Shown: positions 1-11,730 of the stretch, in pieces
Numbering within the stretch: position 1 is the stretch's first letter
How the letters are laid out: the number at the start of each line of letters is the position of its first letter
Origin: Nectonema munidae
Lineage: Eukaryota; Nematomorpha; Nectonematoida; Nectonematidae
Length of the DNA stretch: 64,000 nucleotides
Reading direction: 5' to 3'
Assembly: GCA_030549495.1 (NCBI GenBank)
Contig: JAUIRK010001036.1
Coordinates: forward strand, 716,001-780,000
The notes under the pieces: model-generated
Told to the model about the DNA's origin: nothing
Databases searched by the model: none
The model's input: the letters and a program-made list of their open reading frames with translations, nothing else
Translations under genes and position numbers: made by a program

Positions 1-537
1 GTTTTATAAAACCGTTTTTTCAATTTTTTAGACTCTTTTACGCATTTTTCATAAGACTATTTTTCGTAAAACGGTTTGGCATATGAACGTTTTGCCTAAT
101 ATCACAACTCATCTCAATAAAAATAGCTATATTTTAATTTTATTTAGTTTTTTGAAGAATTGTTTTTTGAAAGGCAGTTATTTTATAAATGAAACAAATA
201 TTTAAGATTTTTAAACAAAATAAAAATTAATATCTTGTAATTGTAATATCATTGTAATTATCTTTTTCTTCAATTTCATCATCAATAATTTAAAATTATT
301 TAAAAGTGATAAAAAAATTAACAGATAAAATAATTAATTTGAAATAATTTAATAGAGATAAAATAAACAAGAATATAAAATTTTTTAATAATTTTACACA
401 TATAATAAACAAAGATGGATGAAACAAATAGCCTATGAGACAATTTGTCCATGGGGCGAATTGTCTATGGGGCGAATTGTCTATGGGGCGAATCATCTAT
501 GGGGCGAATTGTCTATGGGGCAAAATGTCTGTCGACC
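1..537 (+). repeat. Right part of a foldback-like MITE, start outside or unresolved
   Basis: From about 300 onward the sequence matches, in the same orientation, the inner MITE seen at 24143-24515, 30217-30618 and 54467-54778. It ends in the shared terminus GTCTGTCGACC at 537. Its right arm is a tandem array (453-530) of a 16-bp unit, GGGGCGAATTGTCTAT, four full copies plus a partial one. The next eight bases, CTTTAAAA, are the point where the outer element resumes, so this looks like an independent insertion into outer copy A. Bases 1-294 carry only AT-rich sequence with a short inverted motif (AAAACCG and CGTAAAACGGTTT). Confidence 0.6.
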
Positions 538-1570
538 CTTTAAAATAGAGTGTATTCAGCGCATACCTAAAGTCCTAAATTTATAAGACTACTTTATATT
601 TTTTTTTACAAAATTTGTGAATTTAAATACTATACTTCCAGCGAAAATATTTTAATTAAGTTTGCAGAATATACACTAGTTTAAAAAAATCCAAAATTGT
701 TAGGGGGTGGAATAGGCTTTTCATTTGAAAAATGAAGTAGTCTACCAGGCACATTACAGGAATTGATGAAAGGATATTTGATTCATAGAGAAAACAAATA
801 ACTGAAGGTTAGATGGTTTTATGAGTGAATGTAGTCTAAAGGCAAAGAGTCTACTAGACACCCTGCGATGTTTATATGAAAAAATGTGATTGATTCAGGG
901 GCAAGTGTATAAAATGAAGTTATAATTGTGCAAACAAAAAATTAAGATCGTATTATTTCATTTTACTCAGCATCATTCAAAAATAGTTTAAAAGCTAAAT
1001 TGATACAAGCCACAAAAAGTAAAATAACTTTTAACATTTTGCAATGATTTGCCTTTTATAATAAATTTTAAGGAAAAAAAGTTTATCAGAAAAAGTTATA
1101 GAGCTTCAACAAAAACTAAAAAATTTTAGGGTAGAACTTAAGTTTTTTGAAACTAATTTGACGTACCCCCCTACAACATACTCTATGGGTGGCATGGGAG
1201 GTTGATTGAGATGATGGACATAGCATGGAAGCCAATTCAATTGTATTTCAATGTATTTCAATGAAAATACATCCGTTGCACCAAACCTTTTACTCAAAAT
1301 TGAAAAATTTGCTACATAATTAACATAAGAGAGAAAGGAAAGAAAATAAACTAATAAAGCAATTTTCACTATTTTAAAATAATAGTTTTTAATTTGAGAA
1401 TTTTTTCAGAATATAACATGATTATATTCTGAGTCTGTTCTCAGAATAATTTCAAAATAATAGGAGGCATAAAGATTTAGAGTTTATTTGATATTTTCAA
1501 ATTTTTATAAACAGCAAAAGCCAACATTTAAGTAGCTAGCCCTTTTAATTAAAAAATTATTTAATCTAAC

Positions 1571-1888
1571 GGTCGATAGACATTTCGCCCCAAAAACAAT
1601 TTGCCCCCTGGACAAATTGTTTCATAGGCTATTTGTTTCATCCATCTTTGCTTATTAAATGTGTAAAATTATTAAAAAATTTTATATTCTTGTTTATTTT
1701 ATCTCTAAATTATTTCAAATTAATCATTTTATCTCTTAGTTTTTTAGAATTGTCCATGAGACAAAATATCTTATGAAAATAACGGGGCGAATTGTCCATG
1801 GGAAGAACTGTCTTATGAAAATAATGGAGCGAATTGACCATAGGACGAACTGTCTTATAAAAATAATGGGGCGAAATGTCCGAGGACC
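1571..1888 (-). repeat. Inner foldback-like MITE of copy A
   Basis: The ends are GGTCGATAGACATTTCGCCCC-like at 1571 and, in reverse complement, GGTCCTCGGACATTTCGC at 1888. Both arms are built from degenerate repeats sharing the core GACAATTCGCCCCAT. Flanks AATCTAAC (1563-1570) and AAACTAAC (1889-1896) form an 8-bp target duplication with one mismatch; it corresponds to GTTAGTTT on the other strand, as in copies B and D. Confidence 0.75.
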
Positions 1889-2381
1889 AAACTAACATAA
1901 ATCAAAGTATACGAAAAAAGAAAACCATTGCGTTTTTTTGAATATTTGTCTACAAATAAAATTCTGACAGCTGTCATAAATAATACATCAAGTACATTTT
2001 TAACAACTGAAACGTTTTGTTTAGATATTATATTTTTACTATAATAATTAACAAATTTTCTTTAAAAAAGGTATTTGATTATGTACAGTGTTACTTATAA
2101 AATTTAACAATCGAACATTATAAAAGATATCTGCTCAAAAAATAGAGTATTCTTGCTTTTAACCCGAATAGCTAGTCAAAATATTCATTCCCAAATAGCT
2201 ATTAAAAAAATTTCTTGACTCGAAAAAATAAAAGTTTTCAAATGTAACAAAGGTAGTGATAAAGATTAAATGACCTTTGTTGAAAAAAATTCTTAGCGCG
2301 AGTCTAACAATATTCATTGATATAAAATTGTAACAATTGGAAACTATTTTAATTTAACTCTAAATGCAAATTAGATAGAAG

Positions 2382-2586
2382 CAGTGGTGTAACCAGAAAA
2401 AAGTTAATGGGGGGGGGGGGGGCACAATTTAAAAACAATAAACGTGAGCAACATTTTGTATACTTTCTTGATCCTTTCATTGGAGAAATTTTCAAAAACT
2501 GATATCGCATAAGTTGCATGGGGGCACCATGCGGTACATAGGAGTGTGGGCACGGCCCCTCATGCCCCAGCCTAGCTACGTCACTG
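2382..2586 (-). repeat. Inner hAT-type MITE of copy A
   Basis: The termini are CAGTGGTGTAACCAG at 2382 and, reverse complemented, CAGTGACGTAGCTAGG at 2586. The flanks GATAGAAG and GAGAGAAG match at 7 of 8 bases. CAGTG ends with an 8-bp duplication are typical of hAT elements. The interior includes a 14-G tract after 2408. No transposase is encoded. Confidence 0.75.
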
Positions 2587-2871
2587 GAGAGAAGAGAGCT
2601 GAATGAGATAGGAGAGCTTAACAAGAGAAGAGGGCTTGAATGAAAGAAGAGAGCGAATGAGAGCTTGAGTGAATGATTGAGTTTTAGCAGAGAAAGCGGA
2701 AGAGAAAAACAGAGGAGACAGAAAGAGAAATAGAATCACTGTGACAGAAGATGAGAAAATCTAGTGGATCATCAACATGTGTTTGCCCAAAAATACTATA
2801 AAGAGGAGACACTGTGATAAACATTGCTGACTTATTATGTGCATATTGAAGCAATGGATTATTATTATTAT

Positions 2872-4755
2872 GGCGGTTAAAAGTCAATAAAGTCAACTTT
2901 TTAGATTTAACTGCACAATTATATAGATTTACGATGTAACACAAATCTCCAGTTTTATATACTTTTTTTCGTATTTTTTATGTCAATTAAAGTCAACTTT
3001 TTTATGTTGGGTCAACTTTTTTCCATATAATCAATTTTTTTTTGTTAGGTCAATATTTGTATTTGACGATATTTGATATAATAAAACTTTAACATAAGGC
3101 ATCTCATCTCTATACCACCCGTGAATACATCAGAAGTATTGGTCAAGGTTAGCAATATTATATTGTTCTTTTACACTTTGCAATTATTATTGTTCTTCCT
3201 TATGTAGAAGACAGCGAGAGAAAGAGAGATAAATGGAACATATGTTGCATTATGCAATTTGCATTCTTTGATACAAGGTTTTAAATTGATTGTTTGTTTT
3301 TCACTCCAACTTTCATATTTTTATTATGCCAAAGTTTGCTTCTTCCAAAATTTCAAAAAATTTTCAAATTGTTGATCGGTTTCCTAGAGAATTTATCTTA
3401 TCCTCGAACAAAGAACTTTTTTGTATACTATGTTCAACAAGTGTAAATTACGAAAAAAAAATTTTTTTTGAAAAACACAAAAGTACTAAAAAGCATCAAA
3501 ATGCATTGAACTCTTTACCAACTACTTCAAATATATTGAAATATTCCCAAAAAATTGATAAAAACTTCACAAAAAAGTTAGTCAAATGTTTTTTGGAATC
3601 TAATATACCCCTACACAAGTTGGGACACTCAGGTTTAATGAACTTTTTCAAAGATTTGGGGTACACATTACCATCAATTTCAACTAGTAGGCTTATTGTC
3701 GCAGATGAAAGTTTTTCTAAAATAAAATAAAAAGGTTTTCTTAATGATGGATGAAACAGATGTGTATGGCGAATCTTTCATTAATGTTCTTATTGGCACT
3801 TTAGATGAAACAAATAAGGTGTATGCAGTGAAGACAAAGTTCATTGATGTCTCAATTAATTCGCAAAAGGTGATATTTGTTCTTGACGACTTAATTAAGC
3901 AGCTAGATATAAATAGAGAAGATTTTGCTTATTTTAAGCGATGCTGCCAAATATAATATTTCTGCAGGTAAACAACTGAAGGTTCTATACCCTAATATGT
4001 TTCACGTCACATGCTCTGCCCATCTTTTACACATGTGCATTAAAAGTAAAGGCACATTTTAAAGAAGTTGATGAAGTGATGGCTTCTGTTAAAGCAGCCA
4101 CAATCAAGAAATTCAAATCGATTCCTCATCCAATTGTTACAAGATGGGGAAGTTGGATAAAAGCAGCATTGTACTACTATACAAATTTAAATAAAGTGAA
4201 GGAAATAGTTTAGACTTTTGATGAAGAAGAAGGAATTTTAGAAAGAAGAGTAAAAGAAGCAGTTAATAAAGAAAGTTTAATAAAGGACTTGATTAGTATC
4301 AAAAGAAGTTATGGATAACTGATTGAGATGATCGAAAAAATAGAAAGTTAAAATTTTTCTATTTTAAAGGCATTTGAAATGTATGAAAATTTACATTTTG
4401 AAGAAATGAATGTGATATAAAAACTTATTTCGATAGAAGAATAAATTCAAACGATCTAGTTCAAATAATGAAGATGGATGATAAAAGTTTGTCTCCATAT
4501 CTTTATGATCTCCTTCAAAATTGTCAAGCTACAACAGTAGCTGTAGAGAGATCTTTTTCATGCTTAAAAACTTATGTCCAAAGACTTAAATTTTTCGAAA
4601 GAGAACATTTTCAAGTATTTCATGTTATATTATAACAGCAATTGTTAGTTCATTTCAATAAATTTTTAGGTCAACTTTTTTTTTCTAAAAGTTAATTTTT
4701 TTACATTGATTTTTCAACTTTTCAGAATTTTTTAGGTCAATTTTTGTTGCCCCTA
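2872..4755 (+). mobile_element. hAT transposon inserted in copy A
   Basis: It interrupts copy A between identical 8-bp duplications ATTATTAT (2864-2871 and 4756-4763). The outer sequence continues on both sides as it does uninterrupted in copy D. The ends (TGGCGGTTAAAAGTC and, reversed, TAGGGGCAAC) match only loosely. Both subterminal regions carry repeated GTCAACTTTTT motifs, as expected for transposase binding. It carries the broken transposase gene at 3326-4635. Confidence 0.8.
3326..4635 (+). pseudogene. hAT transposase pseudogene, CGGBP1-like
   Basis: The transposase would cut and rejoin the ends of the surrounding hAT element in the nucleus. The first frame (to 3730) starts MPKFASSK and has a BED-type zinc finger with CILC followed by HKSTKKH, close in style to CGGBP1, a vertebrate protein derived from a hAT element. 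It stops at 3728-3730. A second frame (3744-3956) carries MMDETDVYGESF, corresponding to the first catalytic aspartate region. Further pieces include FHVTCSAHLLHMC, TRWGSWIKAALYYY (near 4140) and the dimerisation motif TVAVERSFSCLKTY near 4535. Several stops and frame changes separate them, so it is dead. Family assignment is firm; the exact subfamily is inferred. Confidence 0.8.
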
Positions 4756-5017
4756 ATTATTATATAGCTCTCACACATCGCCTGTAAAATATGTTCGATA
4801 GGAATTTCAGAGCAGCTTGGCATGTGATGTTTGATTGATTCGAAAGTCTCCATTCTTCATACATGATTCATACATAAATATCATGATAATCATACATGTT
4901 TTATAAACAAGCAGCAATTCTTACTTATAGAAAATTATTTGGGGGGGGGGGGGGGGGAGCGGTTGCCTGAAAACACATTGGGGGCGGTCGCCCCCCCCCC
5001 CCCCCCCCTCGCCCCTG

Positions 5018-6437
5018 ATACATACATACATTATGGACACATAAAGGGGTGGGTCTAAGGCTATCGCTCTTATTATCCTACATAACATTGATTGGAAAAA
5101 GCAGCAACATCACAAACCGTTGCCAAACCTGTTAACTATTTCAGAAAGTGGCACTCTGACCAGCCAATCATGTGGGTCCATACATCAGCACCATCTGAAG
5201 CAAAGTTTGCAGATATTATTATTTGTTCTTGCAACTGCACAAAAATAATATTCTAAATAGATATTCATCAAACTATAAATGTAAGAAATTTTTTTAACAT
5301 TTTTCAATATATTTGTACTTTTTTAATTTTATTTAAAGTTTTTTATTTTAGAATAAAGATTTTGACAATGCTCAATTTTGAAAAAATGAACATATAGAAA
5401 TTGCAAAACTGAGGATAAGAGTGAGAGGGCAGCTATCAAAGGGAAAATAAAGGAGTATAATAATTTAAAGATTAAGAGAATGAAGAAGAGCCTCTTCAGT
5501 GATAGAAAAATCAAATTAATCCTCTTCTTCTTCCATTTGGTGCTAAGAAAATATTCATCAAGGAATTTTTAGCTTTGAAAGAAATTTATTGAAATGTATC
5601 TCGATAAAAAAGTGAAATAAGGGAGATGTTTTGCATCACAATTTAAAAAGTAAGGAATCCTAACTCACGTAGAAACTTCGATTAGAAAATGTTTCTCCAC
5701 TTAAGTGATTTAGCATCAGTATAAAGAACAGATTTTTAGCCAAAAAACCAGTCCTAAAGATTTCAAAATATGGCGGGTAAAACATTATGATTTAATATTT
5801 AAAAAACAGAATCCGATTACGACCCCTATGTATTATTAGTTACCGACTCCTATTCCTTTAAAATCTACGTCTAAAACCGACTCCAATTTTCCCTCCATAA
5901 ATTAATTGATGCATTGAAAATTAGAAATTCTAAAACTGTGTAAAAAATTATTAAAAATGGGTGTTTAGAAGACATGTTCAATTGTTAGAGCTGGAATCAA
6001 ACAGAAAAGACGTCGGCAAACTGGTTCACTAGACAAATGTGGATCTGTGTAGATACGGCTAACACTAAAGCAAGATTTGAGAATGTGAGCTTTATTTTTT
6101 GAAATCTTTAAAGAAAATGTCAAAATAATGATGTTTTTATAATTTCAGCCAAATTTGTATTTATTTTGTCTGTATCTTAGATTGAGCACAAAAATAAAAA
6201 GCTGTTATAGTTATTGCAAAAAAATGATAAAAGAATAAATTTATTTTAAAAAAAAAGTGAAACATATTTTAAAAATTTTAACATTGTGAGCAATTGATTT
6301 GAGAAAATCCACTTTATTTCTCAATGATAGACATCAGCCTTGTATTTAATATCAGATACTTTTTTTGATGATTTTAATGGAACTCCAAAATTAACGATCC
6401 CGAACTTCCAGGCTGATTGCATTTTTCAACTTTGAAA
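5018..6437. other. No gene seen
   Basis: AT-rich sequence without a convincing reading frame. Around 5060-5230 base composition is more balanced and a plus-strand frame of about 40 codons is open, but it matches nothing I know. A fragment of the CGACTCC-type repeat family (see 13155) lies at about 5820-5900. Confidence 0.5.
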
Positions 6438-6903
6438 CTAATTGGCAAACAGAAGGGTGAGTGACGTCATTCCTCGTTGAAAAGCTCTGTGCCATCCTTT
6501 TAAAGAATTTGTAGTTCTTGGAATATCATGTAATTTTATTTCAAAAACATTCCACATATTTAAATCGACGTCTTCCACGTTGAATAAGACGAATCCATGT
6601 TGCTTCAAAATACAAAAGAAAGGAGAAAGGAATTTTACCAGTTTCATCATCTAACGATAAAACTATTTTATTGAAGGTATCAGCAACATCATCCAGGGGC
6701 ACAAATGCCAATGCTTGATATGGCTTTACAATGAATGCCCTTTTCAAAGTCATTATAGCATGCACACAATCCCAAGCGTTGTGCTTCTCTCCACAAACAC
6801 TATCCAAAATGAAAAAAACTGCCATACACACTTGTGTTTGGGAAGCCTGCTGTGACGCAATTAAGAGTTGCTCATAAACTGAGTTTTGCTCCTTTACAAA
6901 CAA
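6438..6903 (-). pseudogene. MULE-type transposase fragment, C-terminal part
   Basis: The first frame (6903-6541) includes NAWDCVHAIMTLKRAF and YFEATWI followed by RRRFKYVE. The second frame (to 6438) continues with WNVFEIKLHDIPRTTNSL and GWHRAF. The order YFE-W, basic stretch, LWNV-like motif, RTNN-EGWH-like motif is that of animal Mutator-like (MULE) transposases, which are often FLYWCH-linked. One frameshift near 6541-6570 separates the halves. The N-terminal zinc finger and catalytic core are missing and no terminal repeats were found, so it is a dead fragment. Confidence 0.72.
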
Positions 6904-8745
6904 ATATTAACAAAATAAAAAAGCCCATTCTTTAATTTTATTGGATTTTTCAACTTTTTCTATGGGTTGCAGAAATACAAGAATAAACATTGTTGCACAC
7001 AAAAAAAGAGCGTCTATGAATTTATTTTTAAATCTAACAGATATGAATGTAACTATTTATGAAATCGAACTACGAATATATTTAAATATAAAAATCGTAA
7101 AATACTGAAAAAACAAACTTAAAATAAAAAATTTCGAAAAAATTTTAACATACATATTGAAAGCACCATTTCAAAATTCTACACAAAAGTTCAAAACACT
7201 TAACTTTAAAATTTCATTGGTACTGTGATTCTAGGTCCCATCAAATATCATAGGTATCCTTAATCTAGGTACCCTCAAGGATCAGTGGTAATGGGATTCT
7301 AGGCCCCAATACGAATTAACATTATTCTAACAATTTTTGCAATATCTGTTTTTTGTGAGGTCAGTTAAATTTATTTAGTTCCAAAAAATACCCATAAACC
7401 TCATGAATTTATATTATTTTTTTCAATGTTTCATATAACAATGGTAGAATTTCGTTTTTTTTCATATTAATATAAACTGTCCAAAATAAATGAATATTTT
7501 TTTACTTTTTAGGGGAATGATTTTCTAATAAATTTTTCTCAAGGTTTCTTGAATAAATACTAAACTTTAGTAGCTTTTGTATTTTGGATAACACGCACGA
7601 ACACACCACTTTTTAGCATGGTTTTCTATAATTTAGTTTCCTATCTTTTTAAGAACGCCTGTAGAGGAATAAGTTCAAAATTATTTTTGAAGTGGAAAAT
7701 GTCTAACGAATCTAAAAATTGTGTTGAATGGTAGCCTACTTTTATTCCTAAACAATTTTTATTCAGTTTAGATACCACTTTTCTGATTTTTAACGAGGTG
7801 CATTCGTTATATTTATACCGACAGAGTGCGAAGAATAAATCACATTCCACAGCTATCACGATTGTTATTGATTTTAGCGGTTAACTATGCGAAGAAAGAT
7901 GAACACATGTTGCATTACGCGTTTGTGAGCGCAGTGAATTCTTATCTCGCATACGCTTCACCACATCTTTAGCACGCGTGTGTGGTTTATTTTATCGGGC
8001 TAGTGTACGCTTAGTTTATTTGTAGTGTTCCTAGCTTAAATCTTAGTCAAATATTAAAACGCTTATAACTTTCACATTTCTCAACAAAATGCATCCTGCG
8101 ATATATCAAATTAAAGCATTTTTTATGGGCTTTCAGAATACATTACTTATATCATAAGTCCTTAAGAAATACCATTTTTCTTTTTTTAACGAATTTGATA
8201 TATTTATACCGACAATGTGCGACGAGGAAATCACACACCAATGGAATCTCACATCATAATTAAAATTTAAAAGTTGAACCATGGACCATTTTTAAATAAC
8301 ATATAATAATTCATTATTATAGTTCGGCACATATATGTGAACATGTGTGTATCATAAAGCAGTCTGTTTAATGATTTTTTTTGAAAAGCAGGAGTGTTTT
8401 ATGTTAACGCAAGTAGATTTCACAACTCAATACATTTTCGAATTTTTCAGTATGCTGATTGTTTTTTATATATAAAAATATGACAAAATTATAATTTAAT
8501 CTTTTTTAATATATTTTTTTATATATATTGTTTCTTTTTTTTTGATTCCAAATTTTAATTAAAAATAAATCTCGCTTAATTTAAAAAACTGCAAACATAA
8601 AATTGTGTTCCATATCATTTATATAAAAAGTGAAAATAATTCATTGATAGAAAAGTAGTAAAAATTTCTCCCCAAAATTTCAACTACGCGCTCCCCTGCC
8701 TTAACATCTTGGCTATAGAGTTAGAAAATTTATTAATCAGCGAAT
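6904..8745. other. No gene seen; degenerate local repeats
   Basis: A degenerate tandem of about 35-bp units built on GATTCTAGGTCCC-like words lies at 7218-7305. A block reading TTATATTTATACCGACAGAG near 7808 recurs near 8198 (about 397 bp apart) followed by a similar GTGCGA...AAATCACA stretch. A minus frame at 7641-7859 is open but resembles no known protein. Confidence 0.45.
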
Positions 8746-9080
8746 GTCAGAGGAAGGAAGAGATCGAATCCGACTGCTTACAACGAAATTATGTTCTTTC
8801 AATTGATAGGTAAGGGTAGTGTACTTGTTTTCATCGAGTAGGCACCAATGAACCGGTATCCTATATGAGCAAAGATGATTTTGGTTTTGGATTCTTTGAT
8901 TTGGAGAAAGATGAAATTGATGTCAGAGGAAGCAAGAGATCGAATCGGACTGCTTACAACGAAATTATGTAATTTCAAGTGATAGGTAAGGGTAGTGTGA
9001 TTGCAATTGAACCAGTCTCCTATATCAGAATATGAGCAAAGATGATTTTGATTTTGGATTCGAAAGATGGAGTTTGTAGT
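8746..9080 (+). repeat. Imperfect tandem duplication, period about 185 bp
   Basis: TGTCAGAGGAAGGAAGAGAT at 8746 recurs with one change at 8931. The downstream words GACTGCTTACAACGAAATTA, GATAGGTAAGGGTAGTGT and GAGCAAAGATGATTTT follow in both copies in the same order. The second copy has lost a few tens of bases. No coding signal. Confidence 0.75.
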
Positions 9081-10388
9081 AGGAAATCAAGGCATCTAGA
9101 CAACTTTGCACAAGCCTAAAATTGGTGATGATTGATGCACACATTATAATACTTAGAAAATTGTATAGAATTTCTTAAATAAATATGTATATTAATGGAC
9201 AGTTTAATCGCTGAAAAGTTTTAGAATGTTCGGAATATTGTTATAGGGATTTTGCAAACTATAAGAATAGAAAAGATCCTTGATTACAGTTCTAGTGACA
9301 TACAAGAATCTTATGTACACAAAAAGCAAATTTCGTTCTCTCAATATATAACATGTAAGCGTAAAGTGGAAGTCTGTTTTAATTTTTCTGAATTCGACTC
9401 TGACTCCGAAAGAAGGGAATAAAGATCCAACACCGACTCTACATCAACATTTCTCAAACAGTCATCCCTGAACCATATGATTCCGCAAAAGAAGTCCAAT
9501 GGTTCCACGAATAAAGTAAGATAAACGAATGCTCTATTAAGTTATTTCATTTCATAGACAGTGGCGTGCAAAGAGGCGTTCGGTATTAATACATTTTAAT
9601 CGAGATATTTATGACTTAAATAGTAATAGCATAATCCTTTGCTACACTTTTTGTTAAAATTTTCCGTACCTATATACCTGTATTATTAAGTTTTGGGCTT
9701 TTTGAAGTGTTGATTGAAATCTTGAGGGGCGATAAAAATAGCTTTCGCGCAGGTCGCATTAGATAGGTAAGCCACTGTTCATAGTCCTAATATATCTGTA
9801 AATTAAGGGCATAAAGGTTAAGTTATATATTTAAGATAAATATAAATTCTATGATAAGATAAATAGCTGTATGTATTCATTAAAAAGCTATCACGGTATA
9901 TGTAAACACAAAAAATATTTATGAATTTAAAAAAGGCAAATATAAAATTTAATATAATTTACAAAACATTCTAAAATAATTAAAAGATATAATGAAATGT
10001 GCAAATAAAACAAAATTAATTATTACCAAAAAAATTCATTTTACAATGAAAATCGCTGATATATTTTTTGTTTAGGTTTCCTTGAAAGATTTAATATATT
10101 TCAAGGAATCCGCGAAGAGAAAAAAATTCAGAAACGTAGCACTACTGCAATGATTACTTCCACTCCTATATTCTTATTAACATAAAAATTAAGAAATGGT
10201 CTCAACATCAGCTCCTGGTAGATTTCGGAAGAGAGGCTTTTGATTTAACACTTTGAGGATCGGTGCCAGAAGAAATAAAAATCATTTGATTTAGATGTAT
10301 ATAAAATTGCGTTGAAAAAGAAAGCAGACGACTAGCCTTCAGAAGTATTCTCCCCATTAAAGACCTAGGAAATGTGAAAACATATTAC
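9081..10388. other. No gene seen
   Basis: AT-rich sequence downstream of the COX15 exons on the minus strand. I looked for the next COX15 exon (the EFKFIWYMEYSHRMWGR region) and did not find it. A CGACTCTGACTCCG word at about 9392 belongs to the dispersed repeat described at 13155. Confidence 0.45.
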
Positions 10389-10673
10389 TTCTTAAATTCG
10401 GGATATTGTTTGTACAAGCCAAATTCATCGAGCCATTCGTCTTGGGACCGAGGAGGAAATTCGTTAAACATGTTCCACGTAACCATTGAAAGGCCGGATT
10501 CTGTTAACCTAGCAAGAAAACATTTCAGGAATTAAAAAATAGATGATAGATAAAACCTTGTTATCCCTCCTAAGGTTACAGCACCAAAAACAAGACCAGA
10601 ACATCCTACCAACCACCAACCAATCACTTTATTTGATTTATCAGATTTTACCGAGTGCAACAAAACATCAGAA
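10389..10673 (-). CDS. COX15: COX15, heme A synthase, two internal exons
   Basis: COX15 converts heme O to heme A in the mitochondrial inner membrane, for cytochrome c oxidase assembly. Two exons are visible. Exon 10673-10557 (117 nt) follows an acceptor TTTTTACAG and ends ACAAG before GTTTTATC. Exon 10508-10389 (120 nt) follows TTGCTAG and ends before GTAATA. Their phases fit (split Arg codon AG|G). The joined protein has the first membrane helix, [17 protein letters not shown], then the family signature [13 protein letters not shown], then [20 protein letters not shown] and YKQYPEFK. This matches the N-terminal third of animal COX15. The presequence exon and all later exons were not found; they may lie beyond long introns or before base 1. 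No disruption is seen in the two exons. Confidence 0.87.
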
Positions 10674-11268
10674 CTGTAAAAACTCTTCGATCTCTTGATC
10701 TTAAATACATATAAATAAAATGTCAAGGAATGGTTTATATGAATCATATATTTCATAAAAAAATAAAAGAAAAATGCAACAATATGATAGCATCACATTT
10801 TAACGCCTAAAAAAGCAGAAGCCTCAAATCATAATTCAGAATAGCCAGAAAAAGTTCAGCGAATGTAAGAAGAAGAATCGCGTCTAGCATATAGTAAAAG
10901 TGAGACCTTGTTTATCCAACACTCTTCGTTTCACCAATATTTATTCGGGTTAGCGAATCATCAGTTCAGGAGTTTATTATATACAGTTTAAAGTTTCAGA
11001 AGAATTAATTGCTTATGGTAAAATATTTTTAAGTTATAAAAAAACTTTTTTTATTCTTTATTTAAAATACATAACAACTCCCACTCCTAAATTTTATTAG
11101 ATACCAACTCGAACTGCTATCCCTTTAAAATCTCCAACTTCGCAACCCTTGGTAAAAATAATAGCGAACATGGATTATTATCAATTGGTTTTCGCTATGT
11201 TAAGGCTATGATATATAAGAGATTTTTCTCTCGTGTCCAGATAGAAGGCAGAGATAGATGCGATCACA
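10674..11268. other. Gap between COX15 exon and small open frame
   Basis: No gene recognised. The N-terminal COX15 exon should lie upstream on the minus strand, that is in or beyond this stretch, but no mitochondrial-type leader could be picked out. At 11075-11155 there is a fragment of the dispersed CCACTCCTAAATTTTATTAG and CGCAACCC repeat family. Confidence 0.4.
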
Positions 11269-11451
11269 ATGACAAACAAGATAATACGCGACTTGATAAA
11301 ATCCTTTCAGTTATCCGTATATACGGAGGGATTGGGATTGGGAAGTGCGGCCCTGCTATATACTACATATCTCTTTTATATCAGTACATTTTGCAAGTAC
11401 GCAAAATGGGACTTATCACTCAAACTTGAATCTAAAATTTTAGATATTTAG
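11269..11451 (+). CDS. Possible small membrane protein, 60 residues
   Basis: Unrecognised. ATG at 11269 has A at -3 (CACAATGA), and the frame runs to TAG at 11449-11451. The product is a short polar N-terminus (TNKIIRDLIKSFQL), a hydrophobic segment at about residues 24-43 (LGSAALLYTTYLFYISTF), and a mixed tail ending in LKLESKILDI. Codon use and base composition are more balanced than the surrounding AT-rich DNA, which favours coding. It lies about 600 bp from the COX15 exon, in divergent orientation. The size and single helix would suit a small organelle membrane protein, but that is speculation. An overlapping frame at 11208-11429 lacks these properties and was discarded. Confidence 0.35.
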   Translation: MTNKIIRDLIKSFQLSVYTEGLGLGSAALLYTTYLFYISTFCKYAKWDLSLKLESKILDI

Positions 11452-11730
11452 CATAAAAAATTCAGCTAAATTACAGTGATTTTTAATTTTATATATGAAA
11501 GCTTTTAAATGTTATAAAAAAATTCATACGAAAAAACTTGAAACTCTTGAATTAAGTTCGCAAATATAATTTTTTTGCGAAAATTTCTTACTTTACAGTA
11601 TATGAATTGTATCCATGAGCCAAGGGAGGCTTTTTTTTTATAATTTTTGTCCAATGAAAACACCGGCATTATTACGCAATATTATACTTGCACTGTAATA
11701 ACTGCGATAAGTGCACCGATTCCCCTAAGG

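Larger units (their letters stand above)
538..5017 (-). mobile_element. Composite hAT-type element, copy A (non-autonomous, interrupted)
   Basis: Read on the minus strand, this block follows the same order as copies B, C and D: left end CAGGGGCGAGGG at 5017, then G/C tracts, the CTCTCTTC-rich stretch, an inner hAT MITE (2586-2382), the inner foldback MITE (1888-1571), a tRNA-like stretch near 1290-1160, then the right arm down to 538. The outer right end is not in the window because another foldback MITE interrupts it at 538. A complete hAT transposon (2872-4755) sits inside. No coding capacity of its own was seen. The site that holds a 600-bp insertion in B and D is empty here (near 665-685). 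Confidence 0.75.
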
